This document shows positions 9,012-17,450 of a stretch of DNA of 64,000 bases, one piece after another; position 1 is the stretch's first letter; each line of letters opens with the position of its first letter. The DNA lies in assembly GCA_020635825.1 (NCBI GenBank), contig JACJZA010000011.1, positions 1 to 64,000 on the forward strand. The letters run 5' to 3'. The translations under genes were made by a program, and so were the position numbers. The DNA comes from Flavobacteriales bacterium (lineage in GTDB: Bacteria > Bacteroidota > Bacteroidia > Flavobacteriales_E > Vicingaceae). Below the pieces are notes generated by a model, which was not told where the DNA came from, did no database searches, and was given only the letters and a program-made list of their open reading frames with translations.

Positions 9012-9539
9012 TTATTGGGATTCTAACACAGATTCGGCTACTTTTTGATTATCAATGCTTAAATCTTTAATTCCGGGGATTAAGATTTGAGCAACTTTAC
9101 TTACTGGATGATACAAAATAGAAGAATTTTGCATTTCATCATCGATGAATTTAACTTGTTGATTTACAATATTTAATAAATTGATGACAATACTTACAAT
9201 TAAAGTGAATTTTAAACATCCAAATACTAAACCAGTCAATTTATTTATAAAACTTAATGCCACCATTTTAATTACTTTTTGGAGCAACTTAGCAATTGTA
9301 AACACTACTAATACAATTAAAATAAATGTAACGGCAAAAGAAATTAAAGGCATTAATTTTTCAGAAATTTCAAAAAGCTGACTCAAATATTTCGCTGAAA
9401 CGGAAGAAAATTTAATTCCACCCCAAACACCCAAAGCCAATGCAATAAATGAAGCTATTTCAATAATAATCCCTTTCGTAAAACCTTTATAAGCTCCCCA
9501 AAGCAATGGAATAACAATAATGATATCGAAGTAGTTCAT
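9012..9539 (-). CDS. CvpA family inner-membrane protein
   Basis: A 175-residue protein with four hydrophobic segments and the CvpA opening MNYFDIIIVIPLLWGAYKGFTKGIIIE, in which the GxxKGF motif after the first helix is diagnostic. E. coli CvpA was found through colicin V production, and homologues contribute to envelope stress tolerance; the molecular role is unsettled. It is divergent from the 109-residue hypothetical gene at 9643 and probably heads a short transcript that includes the lipoprotein gene behind it. Confidence 0.9.
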   Translation of the reverse strand: MNYFDIIIVIPLLWGAYKGFTKGIIIEIASFIALALGVWGGIKFSSVSAKYLSQLFEISEKLMPLISFAVTFILIVLVVFTIAKLLQKVIKMVALSFINKLTGLVFGCLKFTLIVSIVINLLNIVNQQVKFIDDEMQNSSILYHPVSKVAQILIPGIKDLSIDNQKVAESVLESQ

Positions 9540-9642
9540 ATTTCAAAACTAAAATAAAGCGAGCATTACATTTCAATAGCTGGAACTTTTTATTAATAGT
9601 AATATGTTTATACATGTAGCTAAACTTATTTAACTTTGCCTC

Positions 9643-9972
9643 ATGGAAGATTTGAATTTGAAATGGGAAAAAGTACAGCAATTGGTTAAACAAAAGTTTG
9701 ATGAAGAACTAGATCTTCAATCTATTTTGTTTGTTATTGGCTTACAAGAACTAGGGCAAAACCATCAGATGCTTAAAAAAGAACAAAAAGTAGAAGTGAT
9801 GCACATAGGTATTTGTTCAGTATTAGCTCCATTTGGCTATTACAAAAAATTAGGGTTAGATAACGATGGCTGGCCTCATTTTAAAAACATAAAAAAACTC
9901 CCCAACGATTTAGTAGGGGAGTCTCAACAAGAGCTTCTTAAAAAAGCCATTGTTCAATATTTTGGAGTTTAG
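9643..9972 (+). CDS. Conserved hypothetical protein, possibly leaderless
   Basis: A 109-residue soluble protein with no signal peptide. It is mostly helical by eye, with motifs FVIGLQELGQ and GICSVLAPFGYYKKLGLDNDGWPHF. I recognise it only as a small Bacteroidota protein of unknown function. A TAACTTTG sequence at 9631-9638 matches the flavobacterial -7 box and ends four bases before the ATG, so transcription would begin at or next to the start codon, giving a leaderless mRNA. Its stop abuts the convergent lipoprotein gene at 9973 with no spacer. Confidence 0.75.
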   Translation: MEDLNLKWEKVQQLVKQKFDEELDLQSILFVIGLQELGQNHQMLKKEQKVEVMHIGICSVLAPFGYYKKLGLDNDGWPHFKNIKKLPNDLVGESQQELLKKAIVQYFGV

Positions 9973-10401
9973 TTATTTTACAATAACTGTTTCTTCATAG
10001 TCGTTGTCTTTACTTCTTTGTCTTACTGTTTCAATTTTTACTACTTTGTGTCCACTTAATGAGTCAGTTACAGTAATAATGTTATTTGATGTATCTACTA
10101 CTTGTGTAGTTTTATAGTAAATAACATCTACATCTAATACAGCAGAGTATTTAAAATCGAAAGAAACTTTACCTGTAGCATCAGTAGTTCCTGTTTTGTC
10201 CATTTGATCTTCGTTAACAGTAACACCCAACTGGCTTGCATCATCACTTGGCCAGGCATGAACATAGGCACCTGCTGCCGGTGCTCCTGATTGGTCAACC
10301 ACAGTTATGTGCAAACTTGGAGAACGATCTTTTGCGCAAGCAATTACACCTCCAATAAAGGTAATGGCTAATGCTAGTTTAAAGATATTGTTGCTTTTCA
10401 T
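9973..10401 (-). CDS. Lipoprotein with a carboxypeptidase-regulatory-like (Ig-fold) domain
   Basis: A 142-residue protein with a lipoprotein signal (GGVIACAKD, Cys at about 22), followed by SLHITVVDQSGAPAAGAYVHAW. This V-D-x-x-G-x-P-x-x-G-A-x-V pattern marks a CarboxypepD_reg-like beta-sandwich; a GTTDATGKVSFDF strand follows, as expected. Such domains are structural or binding modules. No catalytic residues are seen. It stands alone between two plus-strand genes, so it is probably monocistronic. Confidence 0.78.
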   Translation of the reverse strand: MKSNNIFKLALAITFIGGVIACAKDRSPSLHITVVDQSGAPAAGAYVHAWPSDDASQLGVTVNEDQMDKTGTTDATGKVSFDFKYSAVLDVDVIYYKTTQVVDTSNNIITVTDSLSGHKVVKIETVRQRSKDNDYEETVIVK

Positions 10402-10478
10402 TCTTTTAAAATTTAATTAGATGAAATAAAGCTAATGGTTTAATTTGTTAGTTTTGTAATTAACAAATGTAATAAAAA

Positions 10479-11174
10479 ATGTTGATAAAGAAATTTTTTT
10501 ATAATCTGTTATTTGCTGTACTGCTGATAGTTAGTGGAAACACTTTTGCTCAAAAAACGGATAAGCAAGCTAAAGTTTTAATTTCTACCGATTTGGGAGA
10601 CATAGAGTTGATTTTATACAACGAAACACCACAGCATAGAGATAACTTTATAAAGCTGGTAAAATCTAAAATGTACGATGGTACTTTATTCCATAGAGTG
10701 ATTAAAGATTTTATGATACAGGGAGGAGATCCTGATTCTAAAAATGCAGCACCGGGCATTATGTTAGGAGAGGGAAATGTTGGATATACTATTCCTGCAG
10801 AGTTTAGTACATCACTTATTCACAAAAAAGGAGTCTTGGCTGCTGCTCGAGAAAGCGATGCTGTTAATCCTCAAAAAGAATCTTCAGGTTGTCAGTTTTA
10901 CATTGTTCAAGGAAGAACTTTTACCAAAGCCGAAATTGATAAAATGTTGAGCAGAAAAAATAAAGGCAGAGAAACCCCTGTAAGTTATACAGAAGAACAA
11001 TATAAAATTTACGAAACCATTGGAGGAACTCCTCATTTAGACATGGATTATACGGTTTTTGGTGAAGTAACAAAAGGATTGGATGTAATTGACAAAATTG
11101 CTGCTGTTGAAAAAGATAAAAGAGATAGACCGGTAAATGATATTAAAATGACGATTAAGTTGTTGAAGAAGTAA
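10479..11174 (+). CDS. Exported cyclophilin-type peptidyl-prolyl cis-trans isomerase
   Basis: A 231-residue protein with a signal peptide (about 1-24, ending FAQK), then a cyclophilin domain: DLGDIELILYNETPQHRDNFIKLV, the active-site stretch TLFHRVIKDFMIQGGDP and SSGCQFYIVQG. An insertion of about 40 residues (EIDKMLSRKNKGRE...) before HLDMDYTVFGEV is usual in Bacteroidota cyclophilins. It catalyses proline isomerisation during folding in the periplasm. It lies 6 bases upstream of pheS on the same strand and probably shares its transcript. Confidence 0.93.
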   Translation: MLIKKFFYNLLFAVLLIVSGNTFAQKTDKQAKVLISTDLGDIELILYNETPQHRDNFIKLVKSKMYDGTLFHRVIKDFMIQGGDPDSKNAAPGIMLGEGNVGYTIPAEFSTSLIHKKGVLAAARESDAVNPQKESSGCQFYIVQGRTFTKAEIDKMLSRKNKGRETPVSYTEEQYKIYETIGGTPHLDMDYTVFGEVTKGLDVIDKIAAVEKDKRDRPVNDIKMTIKLLKK

Positions 11175-11180
11175 TTAATT

Positions 11181-12206
11181 ATGAAAGAACAGATTACCAC
11201 TTTATTAAACGAAGTAGAGCAATTTGCTACTGATTCGAAAGAGCAAATTGAAGCATTTAGGATAAAAATACTAGGAAGCAAAGGGGTATTGAAAGATTTA
11301 TTTGCTGAGTTTAAAAATGTTCCCAACGAACAAAAAAAAGAAGTTGGACAGTTGATAAATGAGTTGAAGGAAAAAGCACAAGAAAAGGTAAATGCTTTAA
11401 AAGAACAATTGGAAGGGTTGGCTTCAACGAATGCCAATGATATAGATTTAACCAGAACTTCATATCCTTTTGAATTAGGGAGCAAACACCCAATTTCAAT
11501 TGTACGAAAAGAGATCATTGATATTTTTTCAAGAATTGGATTTACTGTTTCAGAAGGACCAGAAATAGAGGATGATTGGCATAATTTTACTGCCTTGAAT
11601 TTCCCACCGGAGCACCCTGCAAGAGATATGCAAGATACTTTTTTTGTGAAAAATGATGGGGAAGAAATGGCCTTAAGAACTCATACATCATCGGTTCAGG
11701 TTCGTATTATGGAAAATACTAAACCTCCAATCAGAACCTTATCACCCGGAAGAGTTTATCGAAATGAAGCTATTTCTGCTAGAGCGCATTGCTTTTTCCA
11801 TCAAGTGGAAGGATTGTACATTGCTGAAAAAGTTTCTTTTGCCGATTTAAAACAAACACTCATGTATTTTGCTAAAGAAATGTTTGGTGAAAAAACAGAA
11901 ATACGTTTGCGACCATCTTATTTCCCCTTTACAGAGCCTAGTGCCGAAATGGATGTGAGTTGTTCTGTTTGTAACAGTAAAGGATGTAATGTGTGTAAAT
12001 ACACCGGTTATTTAGAAATATTAGGATGCGGAATGGTAGACCCAAATGTTTTGGAAAATTGTGGTATTGACAGTAAAAAATATAGTGGTTTTGCCTTTGG
12101 AATGGGTATAGAAAGAATTGCTATGTTGAAATACAAAGTGAATGACCTAAGATTGTACTCTGAAGGAGATATTAGATTTCTTAGTCAGTTTAAAAAAGCA
12201 TTTTAA
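11181..12206 (+). CDS. pheS: Phenylalanyl-tRNA synthetase alpha subunit
   Basis: A 341-residue class II synthetase subunit. The N-terminal coiled coil (about 1-90) contacts tRNA. The catalytic core carries motif 2, RTLSPGRVYRNEAISARAHCFFHQVEGL, and motif 3, FGMGIERIAML. A CSVCNSKGCNVCKYTGYLEILGCG stretch before motif 3 supplies four cysteines, a zinc-binding-like insert common in this phylum. It charges tRNA-Phe together with the beta subunit PheT, which is not in the window. An intrinsic terminator begins 37 bases after the stop. Confidence 0.97.
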   Translation: MKEQITTLLNEVEQFATDSKEQIEAFRIKILGSKGVLKDLFAEFKNVPNEQKKEVGQLINELKEKAQEKVNALKEQLEGLASTNANDIDLTRTSYPFELGSKHPISIVRKEIIDIFSRIGFTVSEGPEIEDDWHNFTALNFPPEHPARDMQDTFFVKNDGEEMALRTHTSSVQVRIMENTKPPIRTLSPGRVYRNEAISARAHCFFHQVEGLYIAEKVSFADLKQTLMYFAKEMFGEKTEIRLRPSYFPFTEPSAEMDVSCSVCNSKGCNVCKYTGYLEILGCGMVDPNVLENCGIDSKKYSGFAFGMGIERIAMLKYKVNDLRLYSEGDIRFLSQFKKAF

Positions 12207-12242
12207 TTATTTGTTTACCCAAATTGTAAAAACTAAATTTAG

Positions 12243-12264
12243 TCCCGCAATAGCGGGATTTTTT
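12243..12264 (+). terminator. Intrinsic terminator after pheS, abutting the next start codon
   Basis: Stem TCCCGC/GCGGGA (12243-12248 with 12253-12258), loop AATA, then six T residues (12259-12264). The T-run touches the ATG at 12265 of the first histidine kinase, which leaves no room for a separate leader. Confidence 0.85.
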
Positions 12265-13713
12265 ATGCAGTTTAATATAAAGAACATAGCTTTCATTATA
12301 GTTTGTTTGCTTAGCAAAGCTATTCTTGCTTCTGATTTTTATTTCGATTCATTAGAAGTAACTATTCAAAAATCATCTCTTAAAGAAAAAGTAGAAAAAA
12401 TTCATGCTATTCCTTTTGATAAAATGAATAGTAATACATTATCAGCCATTCGTTTGTATAAAAAGGCGTTGGAAATTTCACAACAAATCAATGATGAGAA
12501 TTTAGTTGGAATTTCTTACGAAAAATTATCCTTGGCCTATTACTACAGGGGAAATTATGACCTGTCAATTTCATCAGCTTTGTCGGCTATCAAGCATTTT
12601 GAGAAACAAAATAATAAAGAAAAAATTGGTTCAGTTTATTCCGTTTTAGGTTATCAAATGAAGCGAAGAAACCTTCCTAAAGCATTTTATTATATGCAGA
12701 AAGGCATTGAATTTTTAGAGCAAACAAATGACCAAAAAGCACTATCAGCAGCCTACAATAATTATGGTGTTTTACATGAAATGGATAATGATATTGATAG
12801 TGCTCTGTTTTTCTATAATAAAGGCTTAGATATAGTTATTGATATAAAAGATACGATAGGAATTCCTTATAGTTTAAACAATATTGCCGGGGCTTATGTC
12901 ATTAAAGGAGAGTATGAAAAGGCTTTGCCTTTTTATCATAAAGCATTTGAAATGAGAAGCAATAGAATTGACCTAAATGGACTAGCAGAAAACAATTCCT
13001 ATTATGGAGATTTTTATTATAAACAAAATCGTTTTAGCGAGGCTATTCTATATTATCAAAAAGCACTAGAAATTGGGAAAGAAATAAATTACACTTACTT
13101 ATTAAATGTTATTTCTGACCAGTTAGCCAACTGTTATATTGAAACTAAAGATTATCAGAAAGCTCTTTTTTATAAACAACAAGCCGAAAACTATAAGGAT
13201 AGTTTATTAAATGAATCTACCAATAAAACAATCCACGACCTTGAAATACAATTTGAAACAGAAAAAAAGGAGAAGCAAATTGCCAATCAAAAAGCTGAAT
13301 TAAGTAAACAACAATTAAAATTAAAACAACGAAATTATACTTTAACAGCTATTGCAGGATTGATTTTATTTTTTCTAGTTATTAGTGTATTAGTATACCG
13401 ACGGCAAAAGTTTAAACAACAACAACTATTAGAAGAAAATAAATTAAAAGAAGAGATTGCCAAAATTCAATTAAAAAACAAGTTACAAGAAGAACGGTTA
13501 CGTATTTCAAGAGATTTACACGATAACATTGGTGCTCAATTTACTTTTATCATTTCTTCTATCGATAATATTCAATATTATATAAAAGATAGCAATGAAC
13601 AACTAAAGACTAAGCTGGAAGAACTGAATAAATTTTCTAGAATTGCCATTACGGAATTAAGAAATACAATTAAATCCTTAAACAATAAAGACACTCATGA
13701 AAAGATTAATTAG
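12265..13713 (+). CDS. TPR histidine-kinase homologue with phospho-acceptor His but no ATPase domain
   Basis: A 482-residue protein. A signal peptide (about 1-22) is followed by tetratricopeptide repeats (about 60-330), a coiled coil, one transmembrane helix (about 365-385), a second coiled coil and a HisKA_3-type dimerisation domain with the box RISRDLHDNIGAQ. The phospho-acceptor is His419. The protein then stops (SLNNKDTHEKIN) exactly where the linker to the HATPase domain should begin. The next bases encode the signal peptide of the second kinase, so no frameshifted ATPase lies behind it. The start at 12265 is preferred because an upstream in-frame ATG at 12211 would place a terminator hairpin inside the gene and displace the signal peptide. 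It overlaps the next gene by 17 bases. Confidence 0.85.
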   Translation: MQFNIKNIAFIIVCLLSKAILASDFYFDSLEVTIQKSSLKEKVEKIHAIPFDKMNSNTLSAIRLYKKALEISQQINDENLVGISYEKLSLAYYYRGNYDLSISSALSAIKHFEKQNNKEKIGSVYSVLGYQMKRRNLPKAFYYMQKGIEFLEQTNDQKALSAAYNNYGVLHEMDNDIDSALFFYNKGLDIVIDIKDTIGIPYSLNNIAGAYVIKGEYEKALPFYHKAFEMRSNRIDLNGLAENNSYYGDFYYKQNRFSEAILYYQKALEIGKEINYTYLLNVISDQLANCYIETKDYQKALFYKQQAENYKDSLLNESTNKTIHDLEIQFETEKKEKQIANQKAELSKQQLKLKQRNYTLTAIAGLILFFLVISVLVYRRQKFKQQQLLEENKLKEEIAKIQLKNKLQEERLRISRDLHDNIGAQFTFIISSIDNIQYYIKDSNEQLKTKLEELNKFSRIAITELRNTIKSLNNKDTHEKIN

Positions 13714-15715
13714 TGTCATATTCTTGTTTATTTCTTTGTCGGCATTTGCCAACCAAGATTCATTGGTAGTGCATTCTATTTTACAACAGGCAAATACGAC
13801 AGATAATACCGATTCGGTCAATTATTATGTTGAACAAGCCATTCAATATGCAACAAAGCATCAATATTTAGATGGTGTTTTGGATGCAGCAAAAATAAAA
13901 GGAAACCAATTCGCCAAAAATGGACAATTAGAAGAGTCTATTCAATTTTATTTAAAACTACTTTCAGATTATCATTTTGATAAAAAGCAATTGAGTACTG
14001 CATACAATCAAATTGGTATTTATCATGTATACATGGGTCATTATGATAGTACAGAATATTATTTTTTAAAAGCATTACACATCAGACAACTATTAAATGA
14101 TAGTGTTGGTGTAGGGGCATCATTAAACAACTTGGGAAATGTTACCATGTCTAAAGGAGATTATGATAAAGCGGTTGCTTATTTTATTAATGCCCTTAAA
14201 ATGAGAGAACAATTAAATGATAGTGCAGGAATAGCTTCTACCACTAATAATTTGGGGTTAATTTTTTATAAGCGTAGAATATTTGATGAGGCTATTTATT
14301 ACTACAGAAAAGCTCTTTCAATCAATCAAGCTCAAAACGATTTACATAAAGAAGTCTTGATTTTAAACAATTTAGGCAATATCTATGATGAAATGAATCA
14401 ATTGGATTCATCAGAATATTATTATACTCGATCTATTCAAAAATCGGAAGAGGTAGGAGATGCAAGATTATTGGCTATTTCATTAGGAAATATGGGGGTA
14501 ACACAACATAAAAAACAAAACTTTAAAGAAGCAAAAAGATATTTACACAAGGCACTTAAAATTCGAATAGATTCTGAAGACATTGAGGGGCAATCTATCC
14601 TTTACAATAATTTTGCAGCAGTTTATGTAGATTTAAAAAAGCTTGACAGTGCTGCATATTTTTTTAATAAAAGTCTAATTCTATCACAACAAATCGATAA
14701 TAAAGAAATTATCAGAGATAACTACTTAGGTTTGTCTAAGGTATATGAACAACAACATCTATATGAGAAAGCAATCACTGCTTATCAAAACTATTCAAGT
14801 ATTAAGGATTCTATATTGAATGAGATTACTCATCAACAAATAGAAGAAATACAAGCCAAATATGAAACAGAGAAAAAAGAAAAAGAAATAGCTGAGCAAA
14901 AATCAAAGATATCAGAACATGAGTTAAAAGTAAAACAAAAGAATTACCTTCTATTTGGAATGATGGTGTTTATTCTTTTTATCTTAATTATTGGGGTTAT
15001 TATCTATAATCAACAAAAATTAAAGCAAAAACGCTTAATAGAAGCCAATATATTAAAAGAAAAAATTGCCAAAGAAAAACTTCATCATCAATTACATGAT
15101 GAACGATTGAAAATTTCAAACACTTTAAACGAAAACATAGGTTCTCAATTGACATATATTATTTCTTCGATAGATAATATGAACCATTTATTAAAGTTGA
15201 CCGATGAAAAAATTATAAACAAATTAAGGGATGTTTCAAATTTTACAAAGTCCACCATTACTCAATTACGCGATACTATATGGGCATTAAATAAAGATGA
15301 AATTTCGTTTGATGATTTAAAAGGTCGACTTTATAATTTTATGGAAACAGCCAAGCTGGCTCAAGACCAAATAGACTTTAGTTTTCATGTTCAGTTAACT
15401 AATCAATTTATTTTAAATTCTATTCAAGGGGTTAGTCTTTATAGGATTGTGCAAGAAGCGCTTAACAATGCGATTAAATATTCAGCAGCAACAAAGGTTG
15501 AACTTAGAATTGTTGAAACCGAAAAGGAGATTCAACTTATAGTTGCAGATGATGGAATAGGATTTAAATTAAGTGATATAATTTTAGGCAATGGCTTAGA
15601 AAACATGAAAAACAGAGCAAAGACCATTGGAGGGGAGTTTATTTTAGAATCTGCTCCTGAAAAAGGGACTATCATTATAGTTCAGCTGAACAAAGATACG
15701 CTAAATGTCGTATAG
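13697..15715 (+). CDS. TPR histidine kinase with HATPase domain but Asn in place of the phospho-acceptor His
   Basis: A 672-residue protein of the same plan as its upstream neighbour: signal peptide (1-19), TPRs (about 60-390), transmembrane helix (about 415-435), HisKA_3-like dimerisation region and a full HATPase_c domain (about 560-668) with N-box EALNNAIKYS, G1 DDGIGF and G2 GNGLENMKNRAKTIGG. In the H-box the sequence is LKISNTLNENIGSQ, with Asn478 where the neighbour and the family have the phosphorylated His. The flanking residues (IISSIDN, LRDTIWALN) match its neighbour closely, so heterodimers are plausible. The response regulator follows 44 bases downstream. Confidence 0.88.
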   Translation: MKRLISVIFLFISLSAFANQDSLVVHSILQQANTTDNTDSVNYYVEQAIQYATKHQYLDGVLDAAKIKGNQFAKNGQLEESIQFYLKLLSDYHFDKKQLSTAYNQIGIYHVYMGHYDSTEYYFLKALHIRQLLNDSVGVGASLNNLGNVTMSKGDYDKAVAYFINALKMREQLNDSAGIASTTNNLGLIFYKRRIFDEAIYYYRKALSINQAQNDLHKEVLILNNLGNIYDEMNQLDSSEYYYTRSIQKSEEVGDARLLAISLGNMGVTQHKKQNFKEAKRYLHKALKIRIDSEDIEGQSILYNNFAAVYVDLKKLDSAAYFFNKSLILSQQIDNKEIIRDNYLGLSKVYEQQHLYEKAITAYQNYSSIKDSILNEITHQQIEEIQAKYETEKKEKEIAEQKSKISEHELKVKQKNYLLFGMMVFILFILIIGVIIYNQQKLKQKRLIEANILKEKIAKEKLHHQLHDERLKISNTLNENIGSQLTYIISSIDNMNHLLKLTDEKIINKLRDVSNFTKSTITQLRDTIWALNKDEISFDDLKGRLYNFMETAKLAQDQIDFSFHVQLTNQFILNSIQGVSLYRIVQEALNNAIKYSAATKVELRIVETEKEIQLIVADDGIGFKLSDIILGNGLENMKNRAKTIGGEFILESAPEKGTIIIVQLNKDTLNVV

Positions 15716-15759
15716 TAAAGTAGGAAAAAAGTGTATAGATTTGAATTAAAATAAGACCT

Positions 15760-16416
15760 ATGCAAGTAAAAATAGCGGTAGCAGAAGATAATGCATTTTT
15801 GTCTCAAGCCATTCAAGAAAAAATATCCTTTTTTGACGATTTAAAATTTAAATTCAGAGGTACCAACGGAGCTGAACTAATTGGAAAATTGGAGGAAGAT
15901 TCAAATGTAGATGTTATTTTAATGGACATTCAAATGCCTGAAATGGATGGGATTAAGGCTACCGAAATGATTAAAAATAAACATCCTCAAATAAAAATTT
16001 TGATGCTTACTGTATTTGACGATGATGATAATATCTTTAATGCTATTAAGGCCGGTGCTGATGGTTATTTATTGAAAGAAACCAATCCTAATGATTTATA
16101 TAAGGCTATTAAGGATGTTCTTGAAGGTGGAGCAGCTATGACTCCTTCCATAGCATTAAAAGCGTTGAATATTTTACGTCATCCTGAAAAAATGACTGCC
16201 GATAAAATACAGCAGGAAGAAATTAAATTAAGCAAAAGAGAAACAGAAATTTTAGAGCAATTAGCTAAAGGACTAAATTATCAGCAGATTTCTGATAATT
16301 TGATAATAAGCCCTTCAACCGTTCGTAAACACATAGAAAATATATACAAAAAATTACAAGTCCATAATAAAATGGAAGCAGTTCAAAAAGGGGCGAAATT
16401 GAATATTATTAATTAA
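15760..16416 (+). CDS. NarL/FixJ-type response regulator
   Basis: A 218-residue two-domain regulator. The receiver domain (about 1-122) has the acidic pair EDN, the phospho-acceptor Asp in VILMDIQMPEMDG, Thr in MLTVFD and Lys in LLKETNP. The LuxR-type helix-turn-helix (about 150-215) has LSKRETEILEQLAKGLNYQQIS and SPSTVRKHIENIYKKL. It is the expected partner of the HisKA_3 kinases directly upstream, which belong to the class that normally pairs with NarL regulators. It converges with the PorP/SprF gene, the two stops overlapping by 8 bases. Confidence 0.95.
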   Translation: MQVKIAVAEDNAFLSQAIQEKISFFDDLKFKFRGTNGAELIGKLEEDSNVDVILMDIQMPEMDGIKATEMIKNKHPQIKILMLTVFDDDDNIFNAIKAGADGYLLKETNPNDLYKAIKDVLEGGAAMTPSIALKALNILRHPEKMTADKIQQEEIKLSKRETEILEQLAKGLNYQQISDNLIISPSTVRKHIENIYKKLQVHNKMEAVQKGAKLNIIN

Positions 16417-17449
16417 ATCTCGATTTGCTTTTTACACCTCCAAACGGACTAGGATAAACGTATCTGAGTGACAATTCAAAAGCTCCATTTCCTCCTGAGG
16501 CATTCATTAATGTTGATACATTGATGTCGTAACTAAACTCAAAAGAATAATTGGCATATTGAGTTATTAAAGTAAGAATTACCGCATCATTCCATCTGTA
16601 AAAAGCACCTCCACCTATTGCCATACCTTTTACATTTTGAGTATAAGAAGAAGCTTCTTTAACAGTATATAGCATATTGGTTCCGAACATAATTTCATTG
16701 ATTGAACCTTGGTAGGAATAAAATAAATAAGGAAGCAAGGTAAATTCCTTACTAAAGCCAATAATTCCTTCTGAATGAGCAATCCATCTATTATACAAAT
16801 TATCTGTAGTTATGTTTTGGTAATCATAACTGGGTTTATTGATATGTTGAAAGGATAATCCTGATACAATCAACATTTTTTGCCCGGAAAAATAATTTTT
16901 ATCATTTCTAAATGTCCATACTAAACCGGAATTAAAATCGGCAGAACCGAAAGAAAAATTGTCGCCGACACCTTCTCCACTATTTATTGCTTCATTGTAT
17001 TCAAAACCATCGTACTGACTTCCCCATTTCAAATTGGAAGTGGTAGATGAACGTTGAAAATAACCACCTTGAAAACCTAATCCTAATGTGTTTTTTTTAT
17101 CTAAATTTAAGTGATAAGCGGCACTTAAATTTGCTTGAGATGTTTTCATGTTGGATGTCCCAGCTTTGTCAGTAAAAACATAAACTCCACCAGCAAAAAA
17201 TCCTTTTTTACGTGAATTGGAATTTTTAAAAGCCATGTCGTAAGAAGCCATCATGGTTACAAAAGGAGCGTTTACACTTTTCCATTGCGAACGGTAATTT
17301 AAAATTCCTCGTATTTCATATTCAGCACCAGCATTGGCAGGGTTTACCAATAAAGGAGTCATATTGGCTTGTGTTAAATGAATATCTTGCGCCTGAGCAA
17401 AAAAGATACTCATCATAAACAAAAAGGATAATAGGTATTTGGTTTTCAT
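16409..17449 (-). CDS. PorP/SprF family type IX secretion membrane protein
   Basis: A 346-residue outer-membrane beta-barrel protein. A signal peptide (MKTKYLLSFLFMMSIFFAQA) is followed by the family opening DIHLTQANMTPLLVNPANAGAEYEIRGILNYRSQWKS-like block (Q...NPA.AG...R....YR.QW) and ends ELSLRYVYPSPFG. SprF-like proteins act with T9SS for specific large adhesins and are usually encoded next to their cargo, as here. It lies 1 base downstream of the OmpA-family gene in the same operon, and the adhesin is two genes upstream. Confidence 0.93.
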   Translation of the reverse strand: MKTKYLLSFLFMMSIFFAQAQDIHLTQANMTPLLVNPANAGAEYEIRGILNYRSQWKSVNAPFVTMMASYDMAFKNSNSRKKGFFAGGVYVFTDKAGTSNMKTSQANLSAAYHLNLDKKNTLGLGFQGGYFQRSSTTSNLKWGSQYDGFEYNEAINSGEGVGDNFSFGSADFNSGLVWTFRNDKNYFSGQKMLIVSGLSFQHINKPSYDYQNITTDNLYNRWIAHSEGIIGFSKEFTLLPYLFYSYQGSINEIMFGTNMLYTVKEASSYTQNVKGMAIGGGAFYRWNDAVILTLITQYANYSFEFSYDINVSTLMNASGGNGAFELSLRYVYPSPFGGVKSKSRFN

Positions 17450-17450
17450 C

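Noticed and set aside
12265..13713. First kinase as a frameshifted gene whose ATPase domain follows in another frame
   Set aside because: The bases right after its stop encode the signal peptide and TPRs of the second kinase. No HATPase motifs occur in any frame until the second kinase's own domain.
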